From contig NC_015953.1 of the NCBI RefSeq assembly GCF_000177195.2, positions 5,518,001 through 5,582,000 of the forward strand: DNA of 64,000 nt. The letters are read 5' to 3'. The DNA comes from Streptomyces sp. SirexAA-E. GTDB taxonomy: Bacteria; Actinomycetota; Actinomycetes; Streptomycetales; Streptomycetaceae. The notes under the pieces were generated by a model. It was not told the DNA's origin. It searched no databases and saw only the letters and a program-made list of their open reading frames with translations. Shown one piece after another: positions 56,287-64,000 of the stretch; the stretch's first letter is position 1, and each line of letters begins with the position of its first letter. A program made the position numbers and the translations under genes.

Positions 56287-59256
56287 ATGGAGCCCACGCC
56301 GGAGCAGAGTCCGCATCACGCGTACCCCGACCACTGGGAAGCGGACGTGGTCCTCCGCGACGGCGGCACCGCCCGCATCCGGCCCATCACCACGGACGAC
56401 GCCGAGCGGCTGGTCCACTTCTACGAGCAGGTCTCCGACGAGTCGAAGTACTACCGCTTCTTCGCCCCGTATCCGCGTCTCTCCGCCAAGGACGTGCACC
56501 GCTTCACCCATCACGACTACGTCGACCGGGTGGGACTGGCCGTGACGATCGGCGGCGAGTTCATCGCCACCGTCCGCTACGACCGGATCAACGCGCAGGG
56601 CAGGCCCGCCTCGGCACCCGCCGACGAGGCGGAGGTCGCCTTCCTCGTCCAGGACGCGCACCAGGGCCGCGGCGTGGCCTCCGCGCTCCTGGAGCACATC
56701 GCGGCGGTCGCCCGGGAACGCGGCATCCGCCGGTTCGCCGCCGAGGTGCTGCCCGCCAACAACAAGATGATCAAGGTGTTCCGGGACGCCGGCTACACCC
56801 AGCAACGCAGCTTCGAGGACGGCTCCGTCCACCTGACGCTCGACCTGGAACCCACCGCCGAGTCGCTCGCGGTCCAGCGCGCCCGTGAGCAGCGTGCCGA
56901 GGCGCGTTCCGTGCAGCGGCTGCTGGCGCCCGGGTCGGTCGCCGTCGTCGGTACGGGACGGGCTCCCGGAGGCGTGGGCCGCACGGTCCTGCGCAACCTC
57001 CTCGGCTCGGGCTTCACCGGACGGGCGTACGCCGTGAACCGGTCCTTCGCCCCGGACCTGGCCACACTCGACGGGGTGCCCGCGCACCGCTCGGTGGGGG
57101 AGATCGGCGAGCGGGTCGACCTTGCGGTCGTCGCCGTCCCGGCCGAGCGGGTGCCGGAGGCCGTCGCGGACTGCGGGGAGCACGGCGTCCGCGGCCTGGT
57201 CGTCCTGTCCGCCGGTTACGCCGAGCGCGGCGCCGAGGGGCGCGAGCGGCAGCGCGAACTGGTGCGGCAGGCGCGTTCGTACGGAATGCGGATCATCGGA
57301 CCCAACGCCTTCGGGGTCATCAACACCGCCGGCCCGGTCCGGCTGAACGCCTCCCTCGCCCCCGAGTCACCCGCCGCCGGACGCATCGGACTGTTCACCC
57401 AGTCGGGCGCGATCGGGATCGCCGTGCTGTCGGGCCTGCACCGGCGGGGCGCGGGACTCTCGACGTTCATCTCCGCCGGGAACAGGGCCGACCTGTCCGG
57501 CAACGACTTCCTGCAGTACTGGTTCGAGGACCAGGCCACCGATGTCGCCCTGCTCTACCTGGAGTCGTTCGGCAACCCGCGCAAGTTCCACCGGCTCGCC
57601 CGCCGGACCGCCGCCGTGAAGCCCGTGGTCGTCGTCAAGGGGGCCCGGCACAGCGGCTCCGCCCCGCCGGGGCACGCGGTGCCCGTCAGCCGGATCCCCG
57701 ACGCGACGGTCTCCGCGCTGATGCGGCAGGCCGGCGTCATCCGGGTGGACACCGTGACGGAGATGGTCGACGTCGGCCTGCTCCTCGCCGACCAGCCCCT
57801 GCCGGACGGCCCCCGGGTGGCGATCCTCGGCAACTCCGAGTCGCTCGGGCTCCTCACGTTCGACGCATGTCTGGCGGAGGGACTGCGCCCGCGCCCGCCC
57901 CGTGACCTCACGACGGAAGCCGAACCGCAGGACTTCCGGGACGCGTTGGCCGAGGCGCTGGCCGACACGACCTGCGACGCCGTGATCGTCACCGCGATCC
58001 CCTGGGTGGGGGAGAACGGCGAGGCGCACACCGGCGACGGCGAGGTGCTGGCCACCGCCCTGCGCGAGGCGGCCGCCACGGGCCCGGCGAAGCCGGTGGC
58101 GGTGGTGCACGTGGAGATGGGCGGCCTGGCCCAGGCCCTGGCCGCGGCCACGAGCACCGCGGCACCACCGCGATCCGAGGACCCGTCGGCCCCGGTGCCG
58201 GCCGGACACGCCCGGACGCGCCCCCAGGGGGCACACGCACCCTCCGGGCACCCCACGAGTGCGCGCCAGGGCACCGGGGGCGTGCGCGGGGACGGTGCGG
58301 TGCCACCGCGTTCGCCCGGGGCGCCGGGCAGCACCCCCGGAGGACCGGCCGCGCCGCACGACGCCCCGGGCGCGAAGGCGGGCCGCATCCCCGCCTACCC
58401 CGCCGCCGAACGGGCCGTCCGGGCGCTCTCCGAGGCCGTGAAGTACGCCCAGTGGCGGCGCCAGGCCGCCGCGCCCGGCAAGGTGCCCGAGTTCCTCGAC
58501 GAGACCATCGACGAGCACGCCGCCGCCGCGCGGATCGACGCGCTGCTCGGCCCCGGCTCCGACCCCCGGGGCCGCCCCCTCACCCAGGAGGAGGCCGCCG
58601 ACCTGCTCGGCCTCTACGGCATCACCGTGCGGCCCGGGCTCCCGGCCCCCGACGTGGAGGCCGCCGTGGCCGCCGCGGCTCGGCTCGGCTACCCGGTGGC
58701 GCTCAAGACCACCGCCCCCCATCTGCGTCACCGCCCCGACCTCGGCGGTGTCCGGCTCGACCTCGCGGGCGAGCGCGCGCTGCGCCGTGCCTACGGCGAG
58801 CTGACGGACCTGCTCGGCACGCCCGCCGAACTGCGCCCGGTGGTCCAGGCGATGGCGCCCCGGGGGGTCGACACCGTCGTACGGGCCTCGATCGACGCCG
58901 CAGCCGGAGCCGTCCTCTCCTTCGGCCTGGCGGGTGCCCCGTCTGAGCTGCTCGGCGACACCGCCCACCGCCTGGTCCCGGCCACCGACCGGGACGCCGC
59001 CGAGCTGATCCGCTCGATCCGGGCCGCGCCCCTGCTCTTCGGCTGGCGCGGCTCGGCCCCGGCCGACACCCCGGCGCTCGAGGAACTCGTGCTGCGGGTC
59101 TCCCGGCTGGTGGACGACCACCCGGAGGTGGTCTCCGTCGTCCTGGAGCCCGTGGTGGTCGCCACCCACGGGCTGACCGTGCTGGGGGCGAGCATCCGGC
59201 TCGCCCCGCCCCCCGCCCGCAACGACCTGGGCCCCCGTCGGCTCCCCAGTTACTGA
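56287..59256 (+). CDS. GNAT lysine acetyltransferase fused to an acyl-CoA-synthetase (NDP-forming)-like region
   Basis: 989 residues, ATG 56287; TAGGCT (56275-56280) ends 6 nt before it (leaderless). N-terminal GNAT domain (about 18-195: AEVAFLVQDAHQGRGVASAL), then CoA-binding/ligase-like domains (GSVAVVGTGRAPGGVGRTVL; FTQSGAIGIAVL) and a C-terminal ATP-grasp. A long Pro/Gly/Ala linker lies near 620-700. The site that normally carries the phospho-histidine (SHTGALAG type) reads VPVSRIPDATVSALM, so the ligase part looks inactive. This is the architecture of S. lividans PatA, which acetylates acyl-CoA synthetases. Confidence 0.9.
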   Translation: MEPTPEQSPHHAYPDHWEADVVLRDGGTARIRPITTDDAERLVHFYEQVSDESKYYRFFAPYPRLSAKDVHRFTHHDYVDRVGLAVTIGGEFIATVRYDRINAQGRPASAPADEAEVAFLVQDAHQGRGVASALLEHIAAVARERGIRRFAAEVLPANNKMIKVFRDAGYTQQRSFEDGSVHLTLDLEPTAESLAVQRAREQRAEARSVQRLLAPGSVAVVGTGRAPGGVGRTVLRNLLGSGFTGRAYAVNRSFAPDLATLDGVPAHRSVGEIGERVDLAVVAVPAERVPEAVADCGEHGVRGLVVLSAGYAERGAEGRERQRELVRQARSYGMRIIGPNAFGVINTAGPVRLNASLAPESPAAGRIGLFTQSGAIGIAVLSGLHRRGAGLSTFISAGNRADLSGNDFLQYWFEDQATDVALLYLESFGNPRKFHRLARRTAAVKPVVVVKGARHSGSAPPGHAVPVSRIPDATVSALMRQAGVIRVDTVTEMVDVGLLLADQPLPDGPRVAILGNSESLGLLTFDACLAEGLRPRPPRDLTTEAEPQDFRDALAEALADTTCDAVIVTAIPWVGENGEAHTGDGEVLATALREAAATGPAKPVAVVHVEMGGLAQALAAATSTAAPPRSEDPSAPVPAGHARTRPQGAHAPSGHPTSARQGTGGVRGDGAVPPRSPGAPGSTPGGPAAPHDAPGAKAGRIPAYPAAERAVRALSEAVKYAQWRRQAAAPGKVPEFLDETIDEHAAAARIDALLGPGSDPRGRPLTQEEAADLLGLYGITVRPGLPAPDVEAAVAAAARLGYPVALKTTAPHLRHRPDLGGVRLDLAGERALRRAYGELTDLLGTPAELRPVVQAMAPRGVDTVVRASIDAAAGAVLSFGLAGAPSELLGDTAHRLVPATDRDAAELIRSIRAAPLLFGWRGSAPADTPALEELVLRVSRLVDDHPEVVSVVLEPVVVATHGLTVLGASIRLAPPPARNDLGPRRLPSY

Positions 59257-59328
59257 CCGGCGCGGCCTCCGCCCCGTACCGCCGCAGGGCGTGCCCGGCA
59301 GTCGGCGGCCCCCCGTAGGATGGTGGGT

Positions 59329-59925
59329 ATGGCAAAGACCGGTACGACGACCCAGGGGCTGCGCGCGGCGATCGAGCGCAGCGGCTACTACCCGGCCCTC
59401 GTGGCCGAGGCGGTGGAGGCCGCCGTCGGCGGGGAGCCGGTCGCGTCGTACCTGGTGCACCAGGAGACCACCTTCGACTCCAACGAGGTGCGGCGCCATG
59501 TCACGGTCCTCGTCCTGACGGACACGCGGTTCATCGTCAGCCACACCGACGAGCAGGCCGCGGACACCAGTTCGCCGACTCCGTACGCCACGACGTCCAC
59601 GGAGTCGGTCAAGCTCGACCGGATCTCGTCCGTCGTCGTCAGCCGCGTGGTCGCCAACCCTGAGAAGTACGTGCCCGGCACGCTGCCCCGCGAGGTCGTC
59701 CTGACCATCGGCTGGGGCGCCGTCTCCCGGATCGACCTGGAGCCCGCCGCCTGCGGCGACCCCAACTGCGAGGCCGACCACGGCTACACCGGGAACACCA
59801 CGGCCGACGACCTGAGCCTGCGCGTCAGCGAGGCCGGTGACGGACCGGACGCCGTGCGCCAGACGCTCGCCTTCGCCCAGTCGCTCTCCGAGGCCACGGC
59901 CGCCACCGCGGCGACCGGCCGCTGA
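59329..59925 (+). CDS. DUF5998 family protein
   Basis: 198 residues; TAGGAT (59316-59321) lies 7 nt before the ATG. Conserved actinobacterial protein (GYYPALVAEAVEAAVGGEPV; SYLVHQETTFDSNEVRRHVT; VLTIGWGAVSRIDLEPAACG), with a CGDPNCEADHGY segment that may bind metal. Function unknown. It overlaps the following phosphatase-superfamily gene by one base (TGATG), so the two are translationally coupled and probably act together. Confidence 0.85.
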   Translation: MAKTGTTTQGLRAAIERSGYYPALVAEAVEAAVGGEPVASYLVHQETTFDSNEVRRHVTVLVLTDTRFIVSHTDEQAADTSSPTPYATTSTESVKLDRISSVVVSRVVANPEKYVPGTLPREVVLTIGWGAVSRIDLEPAACGDPNCEADHGYTGNTTADDLSLRVSEAGDGPDAVRQTLAFAQSLSEATAATAATGR

Positions 59926-61112
59926 TGGCCCAGCCGGCCTGGCAGGAGCCCGTTCCGCTCGCCCTCGACAGCGCCCCCGTCCCCGAGTACGGCGGCGGCT
60001 CGCTCGCCGACCTGCTGCCGACGCTCGCCGCCGGACAGGACGTACCGGGCTTCGACGCGGTGATCCCCGAGCTCACACCCGCCGACCGGAACTGCGTCTT
60101 CCTGATCGACGGCCTGGGCTGGGAGCAGATCAAGGCGCACCCGGACGAGGCGCCGTTCCTGCACTCCCTGCTCCCCACCTCTCGCGGCGGCACGGGCCGC
60201 CCCCTCACGGCGGGCTTCCCCTCGACCACCGCGACCTCACTGGCCTCGGTGGGGACGGGGCGGCCCCCCGGAGAGCACGGTCTGAACGGCTACACCGCCC
60301 GGAACCCGGAGACCGGTGCGCTGATGAACCAGCTGCGCTGGAAGCCGTGGACCGAGCCGCGCGTCTGGCAGCCGTATCCCACCGTCTTCCAGCTCGCCCA
60401 CGAGGCGGGCGTGCGGACGGCGCAGGTCTCCGCCCCCACGTTCGAGCAGACCCCGCTCACCAAGGTCGCCCTCAGCGGTGGGTCCTTCCTCGGCAGGCTC
60501 TCCGGCGAGGAGCGGATGGACCTCGCCGCCGAGCGACTCGCGGCGGGGGACCGGTCCCTCGTCTACACGTACTACAGCGAGGTCGACGGGAAGGGGCACC
60601 GCTTCGGCGTGGACTCCGACGCCTGGCGGGGCCAGCTGATGTACGTGGACGGGCTGGCCCGGCGCCTCGCCGAACAGCTTCCGCCCCGCTCGGCGCTCTA
60701 CATCACCGCCGACCACGGGATGATCGACATCCCGTTCGACGAGCAGTCACGTATCGACTTCGACGAGGACTGGGAGCTGAGCGCCGGAGTGGCGCTGCTC
60801 GGCGGCGAGGGCCGCGCCCGTCACGTCTACGCCGTCCCCGGGGCCGAGGCCGATGTGCTGGCCGTCTGGCGCGAGGTGCTCGGCGAGCAGTTCTGGGTGG
60901 CGAGCAGGGACGAGGCGGTGTCCGCGGGCTGGTTCGGGCCGCACATCGACGCACGGGTCCACGGCAGGATCGGCGACGTGGTGGCCGCCGCCCACGACGA
61001 CGTGGTGATCACCGCGTCGGTCAACGAGCCCCACGAGTCCGCCATGGCCGGCATGCACGGTTCGCTGACCCCCGTGGAACTGCTCGTCCCGCTCCTCGAA
61101 GTACGCTCGTGA
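59925..61112 (+). CDS. Alkaline-phosphatase-superfamily (nucleotide pyrophosphatase-like) protein
   Basis: 395 residues, ATG 59925. Family motifs: FLIDGLGWEQI (metal Asp), GFPSTTATSLAS (nucleophile Thr), YTYYSEVDGKGHRFG, ITADHGMID and the late histidine in GMHGSLTP. It hydrolyses phosphodiesters or pyrophosphates using two zinc ions; the substrate is unknown. No signal peptide is visible, which is unusual for the superfamily but typical of this actinobacterial subgroup. Confidence 0.92.
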   Translation: MAQPAWQEPVPLALDSAPVPEYGGGSLADLLPTLAAGQDVPGFDAVIPELTPADRNCVFLIDGLGWEQIKAHPDEAPFLHSLLPTSRGGTGRPLTAGFPSTTATSLASVGTGRPPGEHGLNGYTARNPETGALMNQLRWKPWTEPRVWQPYPTVFQLAHEAGVRTAQVSAPTFEQTPLTKVALSGGSFLGRLSGEERMDLAAERLAAGDRSLVYTYYSEVDGKGHRFGVDSDAWRGQLMYVDGLARRLAEQLPPRSALYITADHGMIDIPFDEQSRIDFDEDWELSAGVALLGGEGRARHVYAVPGAEADVLAVWREVLGEQFWVASRDEAVSAGWFGPHIDARVHGRIGDVVAAAHDDVVITASVNEPHESAMAGMHGSLTPVELLVPLLEVRS

Positions 61113-61161
61113 CCCGCGTCCCCCGCTTCCCGTACACCACCCGAAAGGCGCTCGACCTCTC

Positions 61162-61812
61162 ATGCCCGAGCTTGTGTTCTTCTCCGGAACGATGGACTGC
61201 GGGAAGAGCACACTCGCCCTTCAGATCGGGCACAACCGGTCGGCCCGCGGCCTGCAGGGCGTGATCTTCACCCGGGACGACAGGGCGGGGGAGGGGAAGC
61301 TCTCCTCCCGGCTGGGGCTGGTGACCGACGCGGTCGAGGCCTCCGGTGGGATGAACCTCTACCAGTACGTCGTCGGTCTCGTCTCCCGCGGCGGACGCGT
61401 GGACTACGTGATCGTCGACGAGGCGCAGTTCCTGGCCCCCGAGCAGGTCGACCAGCTGGCGCGCGTCGTGGACGACCTCGAACTCGACGTGTTCGCCTTC
61501 GGGATCACCACCGACTTCCGTACCCGGCTCTTTCCCGGATCGCAGCGGCTGGTCGAACTGGCCGACCGGATAGAGGCCCTCCAGGTGGAGGCGCTGTGCT
61601 GGTGCGGGGCTCGCGCCACGCACAACGCCCGCACCCTGGGAGGCCACATGGTGGTCGAGGGGGCCCAGGTCGTCGTCGGAGACGTCAACCGCCCCGAGGA
61701 AGAGGTCGGTTACGAGGTCCTCTGCCGCCGCCACCATCAACGGCGGATGACCAGCGCCTCGGCGCACGCGGGCCCGCTGTCCCCGGACGTGCTGCCGGTC
61801 ACCCAGCCCTGA
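61162..61812 (+). CDS. tdk: Thymidine kinase (type II)
   Basis: 216 residues, ATG 61162. P-loop SGTMDCGKST (8-17), catalytic glutamate in YVIVDEAQFL, lid with zinc cysteines (CWCGARATHNAR and LCRRHHQRR) and GTP/dTMP-binding FAFGITTDFR. It phosphorylates thymidine in the salvage pathway. It follows the phosphatase gene by 49 bp on the same strand. Confidence 0.96.
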   Translation: MPELVFFSGTMDCGKSTLALQIGHNRSARGLQGVIFTRDDRAGEGKLSSRLGLVTDAVEASGGMNLYQYVVGLVSRGGRVDYVIVDEAQFLAPEQVDQLARVVDDLELDVFAFGITTDFRTRLFPGSQRLVELADRIEALQVEALCWCGARATHNARTLGGHMVVEGAQVVVGDVNRPEEEVGYEVLCRRHHQRRMTSASAHAGPLSPDVLPVTQP

Positions 61813-61875
61813 TCCCGCACGAGCCGGCCCTGCCTCCCGGACGTGCTGCCGGTCATCCGGTCCTGACCGCCGCCG

Positions 61876-62652
61876 TCAGTGCTCCGACGTCCGCTGGATC
61901 GTGAACACCGCGCCCTCCGGGTCGGCGACGGTGGCCAGCCTGCCGCCGGAGGCCTCCCGGGGCGGCTGGATCACCTGACCGCCGAGTTCCACCACGCGGG
62001 CGGCGGCCTCGTCGGTGTCGGCGACCTCGAAGTACGTCATCCAGTGCGGCCCACGGTCGCGCGGCAGGCCGTGGCCCACGCCGTGCAGGGCGGCGACCGG
62101 CCGGCCCGCCAGGCTCAGGGTCTGGTAGTCGAAGTCGGCCGAGACGACCGCCTCCGTGTCGAAACCGAAGACCGCCTGGTAGAACTTGGCGACCGATGAG
62201 GTCTCCCGGGTCACCAGCTCGTTCCAGACGGGTGTGCCCGGAGTGCCGGCCAGCGCCGTGCCGAGGTGCTCGCCCGGCTGCCAGACGCCGAAGACCGCCC
62301 CGCCCGGGTCGGAGGCGATCGCGAGGCGGCCCGCCCGGCCCGCGTCGATCGGTCCGACGGCCACCGTGCCGCCGCAGGAACGGATCGCCTCGGCGGTCGC
62401 ATCCGCGTCCTCGGAGGCCAGATAGGTCGTCCAGGCGATCGGGAGGTGCCGGCCGGGCGGCAGCTGACCGATGCCCGCGACCTCCTTGCCGTGCAGCAGC
62501 GCGCGTACGTAGGGCCCGAGTTCCTCGGGGCCCGGCCTGAACTCCCAGCCGAACAAGCGGCCGTAGAACTCCTCGGTCGCGCTCAGTCCGTGCACGATCA
62601 GACTTACCCAGCACGGAGCTCCTGGCGCGCGCCGGGCGGCAGCCTCGGTCAT
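61876..62652 (-). CDS. VOC-superfamily (glyoxalase/bleomycin resistance fold) protein, two domains
   Basis: 258 residues, ATG at 62652 with AGGAGA upstream. Two tandem VOC modules: about 13-125 (WVSLIVHGLSATEEFYGRLF) and about 140-258 (ELVTRETSSVAKFYQAVFGF), each ending in a DPxGAVF motif. Members are metal-dependent isomerases/lyases or binding proteins; the metal ligands are not obvious here. Substrate unknown. Convergent with tdk. Confidence 0.85.
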   Translation of the reverse strand: MTEAAARRAPGAPCWVSLIVHGLSATEEFYGRLFGWEFRPGPEELGPYVRALLHGKEVAGIGQLPPGRHLPIAWTTYLASEDADATAEAIRSCGGTVAVGPIDAGRAGRLAIASDPGGAVFGVWQPGEHLGTALAGTPGTPVWNELVTRETSSVAKFYQAVFGFDTEAVVSADFDYQTLSLAGRPVAALHGVGHGLPRDRGPHWMTYFEVADTDEAAARVVELGGQVIQPPREASGGRLATVADPEGAVFTIQRTSEH

Positions 62653-62916
62653 CTTCTATTCTCTCCTCGTACCATCGGGGTGGCCGTACGGGGGAAACGG
62701 AACGGAGCCGGTACGTCGTCCAGCGGTACGGACGCGTGCCCCGGGCTCCGTGCAGATGCTCGCACCACCGGGCTCCCCAGGCACCCGGGCCGCGCCGCGT
62801 TTCGGCTTCCGTCCGCAAGGAAGTCATAGGGAAGTCGCAAGGAAGGTTGCTTTGTTGCGGTACGCCCCTTTCCATATCGCGTCCTCGTGCGGGGCTGCTG
62901 CGCGAAGATGGCGGCT

Positions 62917-63744
62917 ATGAAGCCCATCATCACCGTATCCGAATACATGAGCGAAGCGACGGGGGCGCGTCCGCCGGTGCCCCTGGACGTCCGCTGGCAG
63001 CTGGGCGGCCCGCACGGCCGTGCCGACTACGACGCGGGGCACATCCCCGGCGCGGTGTTCGTCGATCTCGACGCGGAACTCGCCGGTCCGCCCGGACGCG
63101 GCGGCCGGCACCCGCTGCCGGACCTGGAGGTCTTCGCCGCCGCCATGCGACGCGCCGGGGTCTCCCGGGACACCCCGGTGGTGGTGTACGACGGCGGTCA
63201 GGGCTGGGCCGCAGCGCGCGCCTGGTGGCTGCTGCGCTGGGCCGGCCACCCCGACGTCCGGGTGCTCGACGGCGGCCTCGCGGCATGGACCGGTGACCTC
63301 TCCACGAAGACCCCCGAGCCCGACGCGGGCGACTTCAGGCCCGAGCCCGGCGGACTGCCGCTGCTGGGCGCGGACGGCGCCGCCGCACTCGCCGAGTCCG
63401 GTCTGCTGCTCGACGCCCGGGCTGCGGAACGGTACCGGGGCGACGTGGAACCGATCGACAGGGTCGGCGGCCACATCCCCGGCGCCCTCTCCGCACCGAC
63501 CGCCGAGAACGTAGCCGAGGACGGCCGCTTCCTGCCCGCCGGGACGCTGGCCTCCCGGTTCGCCGCGCTGGGGGCCGCCCCCGGCACCGAGGTCGGCGTG
63601 TACTGCGGGTCGGGCGTCTCGGGCGCCCATGAGGTGCTGGCCCTGGAGATCGCCGGACACCGGGCCGCCCTCTACGCCGGTTCCTGGTCCGAGTGGTCCG
63701 CGGACGAGTCCCGCCCGGTCGCCACGGGCCCCGACCCCCGATGA
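62917..63744 (+). CDS. Rhodanese-type sulfurtransferase
   Basis: 275 residues from ATG 62917 (an in-frame ATG at 62908 is also possible). Two rhodanese modules: the first, inactive, has DVRWQLGGPHGRADYDAGHI with AGHIPGA; the second carries active Cys230 in VYCGSGVSG. Transfers sulfane sulfur from thiosulfate or 3-mercaptopyruvate to an acceptor; CGSGVSG is of the mercaptopyruvate/thiosulfate type. Divergent from the VOC gene over a 265-bp gap in which I see no clear sites. Confidence 0.93.
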   Translation: MKPIITVSEYMSEATGARPPVPLDVRWQLGGPHGRADYDAGHIPGAVFVDLDAELAGPPGRGGRHPLPDLEVFAAAMRRAGVSRDTPVVVYDGGQGWAAARAWWLLRWAGHPDVRVLDGGLAAWTGDLSTKTPEPDAGDFRPEPGGLPLLGADGAAALAESGLLLDARAAERYRGDVEPIDRVGGHIPGALSAPTAENVAEDGRFLPAGTLASRFAALGAAPGTEVGVYCGSGVSGAHEVLALEIAGHRAALYAGSWSEWSADESRPVATGPDPR

Positions 63745-63764
63745 CCTGACCCCGCCGACGCCGA

Positions 63765-63794
63765 AGGGCCCGTACGCCGGTGCGTACGGGCCCT
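63765..63794. terminator. Bidirectional terminator between rhodanese gene and sepH
   Basis: 13-bp stem AGGGCCCGTACGC / GCGTACGGGCCCT with loop CGGT, between two convergent genes. Confidence 0.85.
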
Positions 63795-63814
63795 CGGTAC
63801 GAGGAGGGCGCTCC

Positions 63815-64000
63815 TCAGTCCTGCTTCTTCCGGCGTGTGCCGAAGACGATCTCGTCCCAGCTGGGCACCGCGGCCCGGCGCCCGGGGCGCACCCCGTCCG
63901 CCTCCGCCTGCCGGTCCGTCGTACCCGTCAGCCGGTCCCGGTGACCCGCCACCGCGCGCGGCATCAGCACGTCCGCGTACGCGGAACCCGCGCCCGCTGC
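63815..64000 (-). CDS. sepH: Septation protein SepH, C-terminal end only
   Basis: The last 61 residues are in the window; the start is beyond base 64000. The C-terminus VPSWDEIVFGTRRKKQD is the conserved tail of SepH, a DNA-binding protein that promotes FtsZ assembly and sporulation septation in Streptomyces. The visible part is the Arg/Gly-rich linker plus this tail. Confidence 0.88.
   Translation of the reverse strand, partial: AAGAGSAYADVLMPRAVAGHRDRLTGTTDRQAEADGVRPGRRAAVPSWDEIVFGTRRKKQD

Overview
The window is chromosomal DNA of a Streptomyces. It is very GC-rich, GTG starts are common, and it carries whiH (sporulation regulator), hrdB (principal sigma factor), the end of sepH (septation), lexA-nrdR-nrdJ and a topoisomerase pair. 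From memory, this gene order matches the core chromosomal arm running from the second siderophore locus to sepH in S. coelicolor. I have not aligned it. Nearly all long antisense ORFs are GC-bias shadows and are left out.

Layout. 1-3.1 kb: end of an NRPS-independent siderophore (NIS) operon (NIS synthetase, GNAT acyltransferase, NIS synthetase). 3.2-10.4 kb: genome maintenance and dNTP supply (DinG-type helicase, lexA with its SOS box, nrdR and nrdJ behind two NrdR boxes, strong bidirectional terminator). 10.4-17.7 kb: TerD-like protein, DUF4937 protein, histidine phosphatase, ADP-ribosylglycohydrolase, DUF4173 membrane protein, rnhB and two unrecognised proteins. 17.9-23.5 kb: M24-fold protein, molybdopterin oxidoreductase, pdxH, and a TetR/SDR pair sharing an operator motif that is also reiterated in a 28-bp tandem array; then a cation exchanger. 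23.5-27.1 kb: an eroded patch with an enolase pseudogene, a RecQ-phosphoribosyltransferase fusion and a 5'-truncated TetR gene, with 19-bp inverted copies at its two sides. 27.1-36 kb: a palindrome of two DnaA boxes, DUF4192, NrtR-type Nudix regulator, ABC fusion, whiH, hrdB, secreted trypsin-like protease, small zinc-type protein. 36-43 kb: parE, membrane protein plus two-component system, DUF485 plus solute symporter. 43-48 kb: LacI regulator, HTH-citrate-synthase fusion divergent from a second citrate-synthase-like gene with palindromes between them, CobW GTPase. 48-64 kb: parC, M16 peptidase pair, c-di-AMP riboswitch with M23 peptidase, GntR regulator, ptsH with two DasR-type operators, GNAT/acyl-CoA-synthetase protein, DUF5998, alkaline-phosphatase-superfamily protein, thymidine kinase, VOC protein, rhodanese, and the C-terminus of SepH.

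How the genes fit together. Several themes recur: DNA metabolism (dinG, lexA, nrdRJ, rnhB, recQ, parE, parC, tdk), developmental control (whiH, hrdB, sepH), cell wall and second messenger control (c-di-AMP riboswitch plus M23 peptidase), and carbon control (ptsH, citrate-synthase-like pair, symporter). The least explained parts are the TetR operator array, the HTH-citrate-synthase/citrate-synthase pair with its palindromic intergenic region, the twin DnaA-box palindrome, and the eroded recQ neighbourhood. Several genes show a -10-like hexamer 6-10 nt before the start codon, which suggests leaderless mRNAs.
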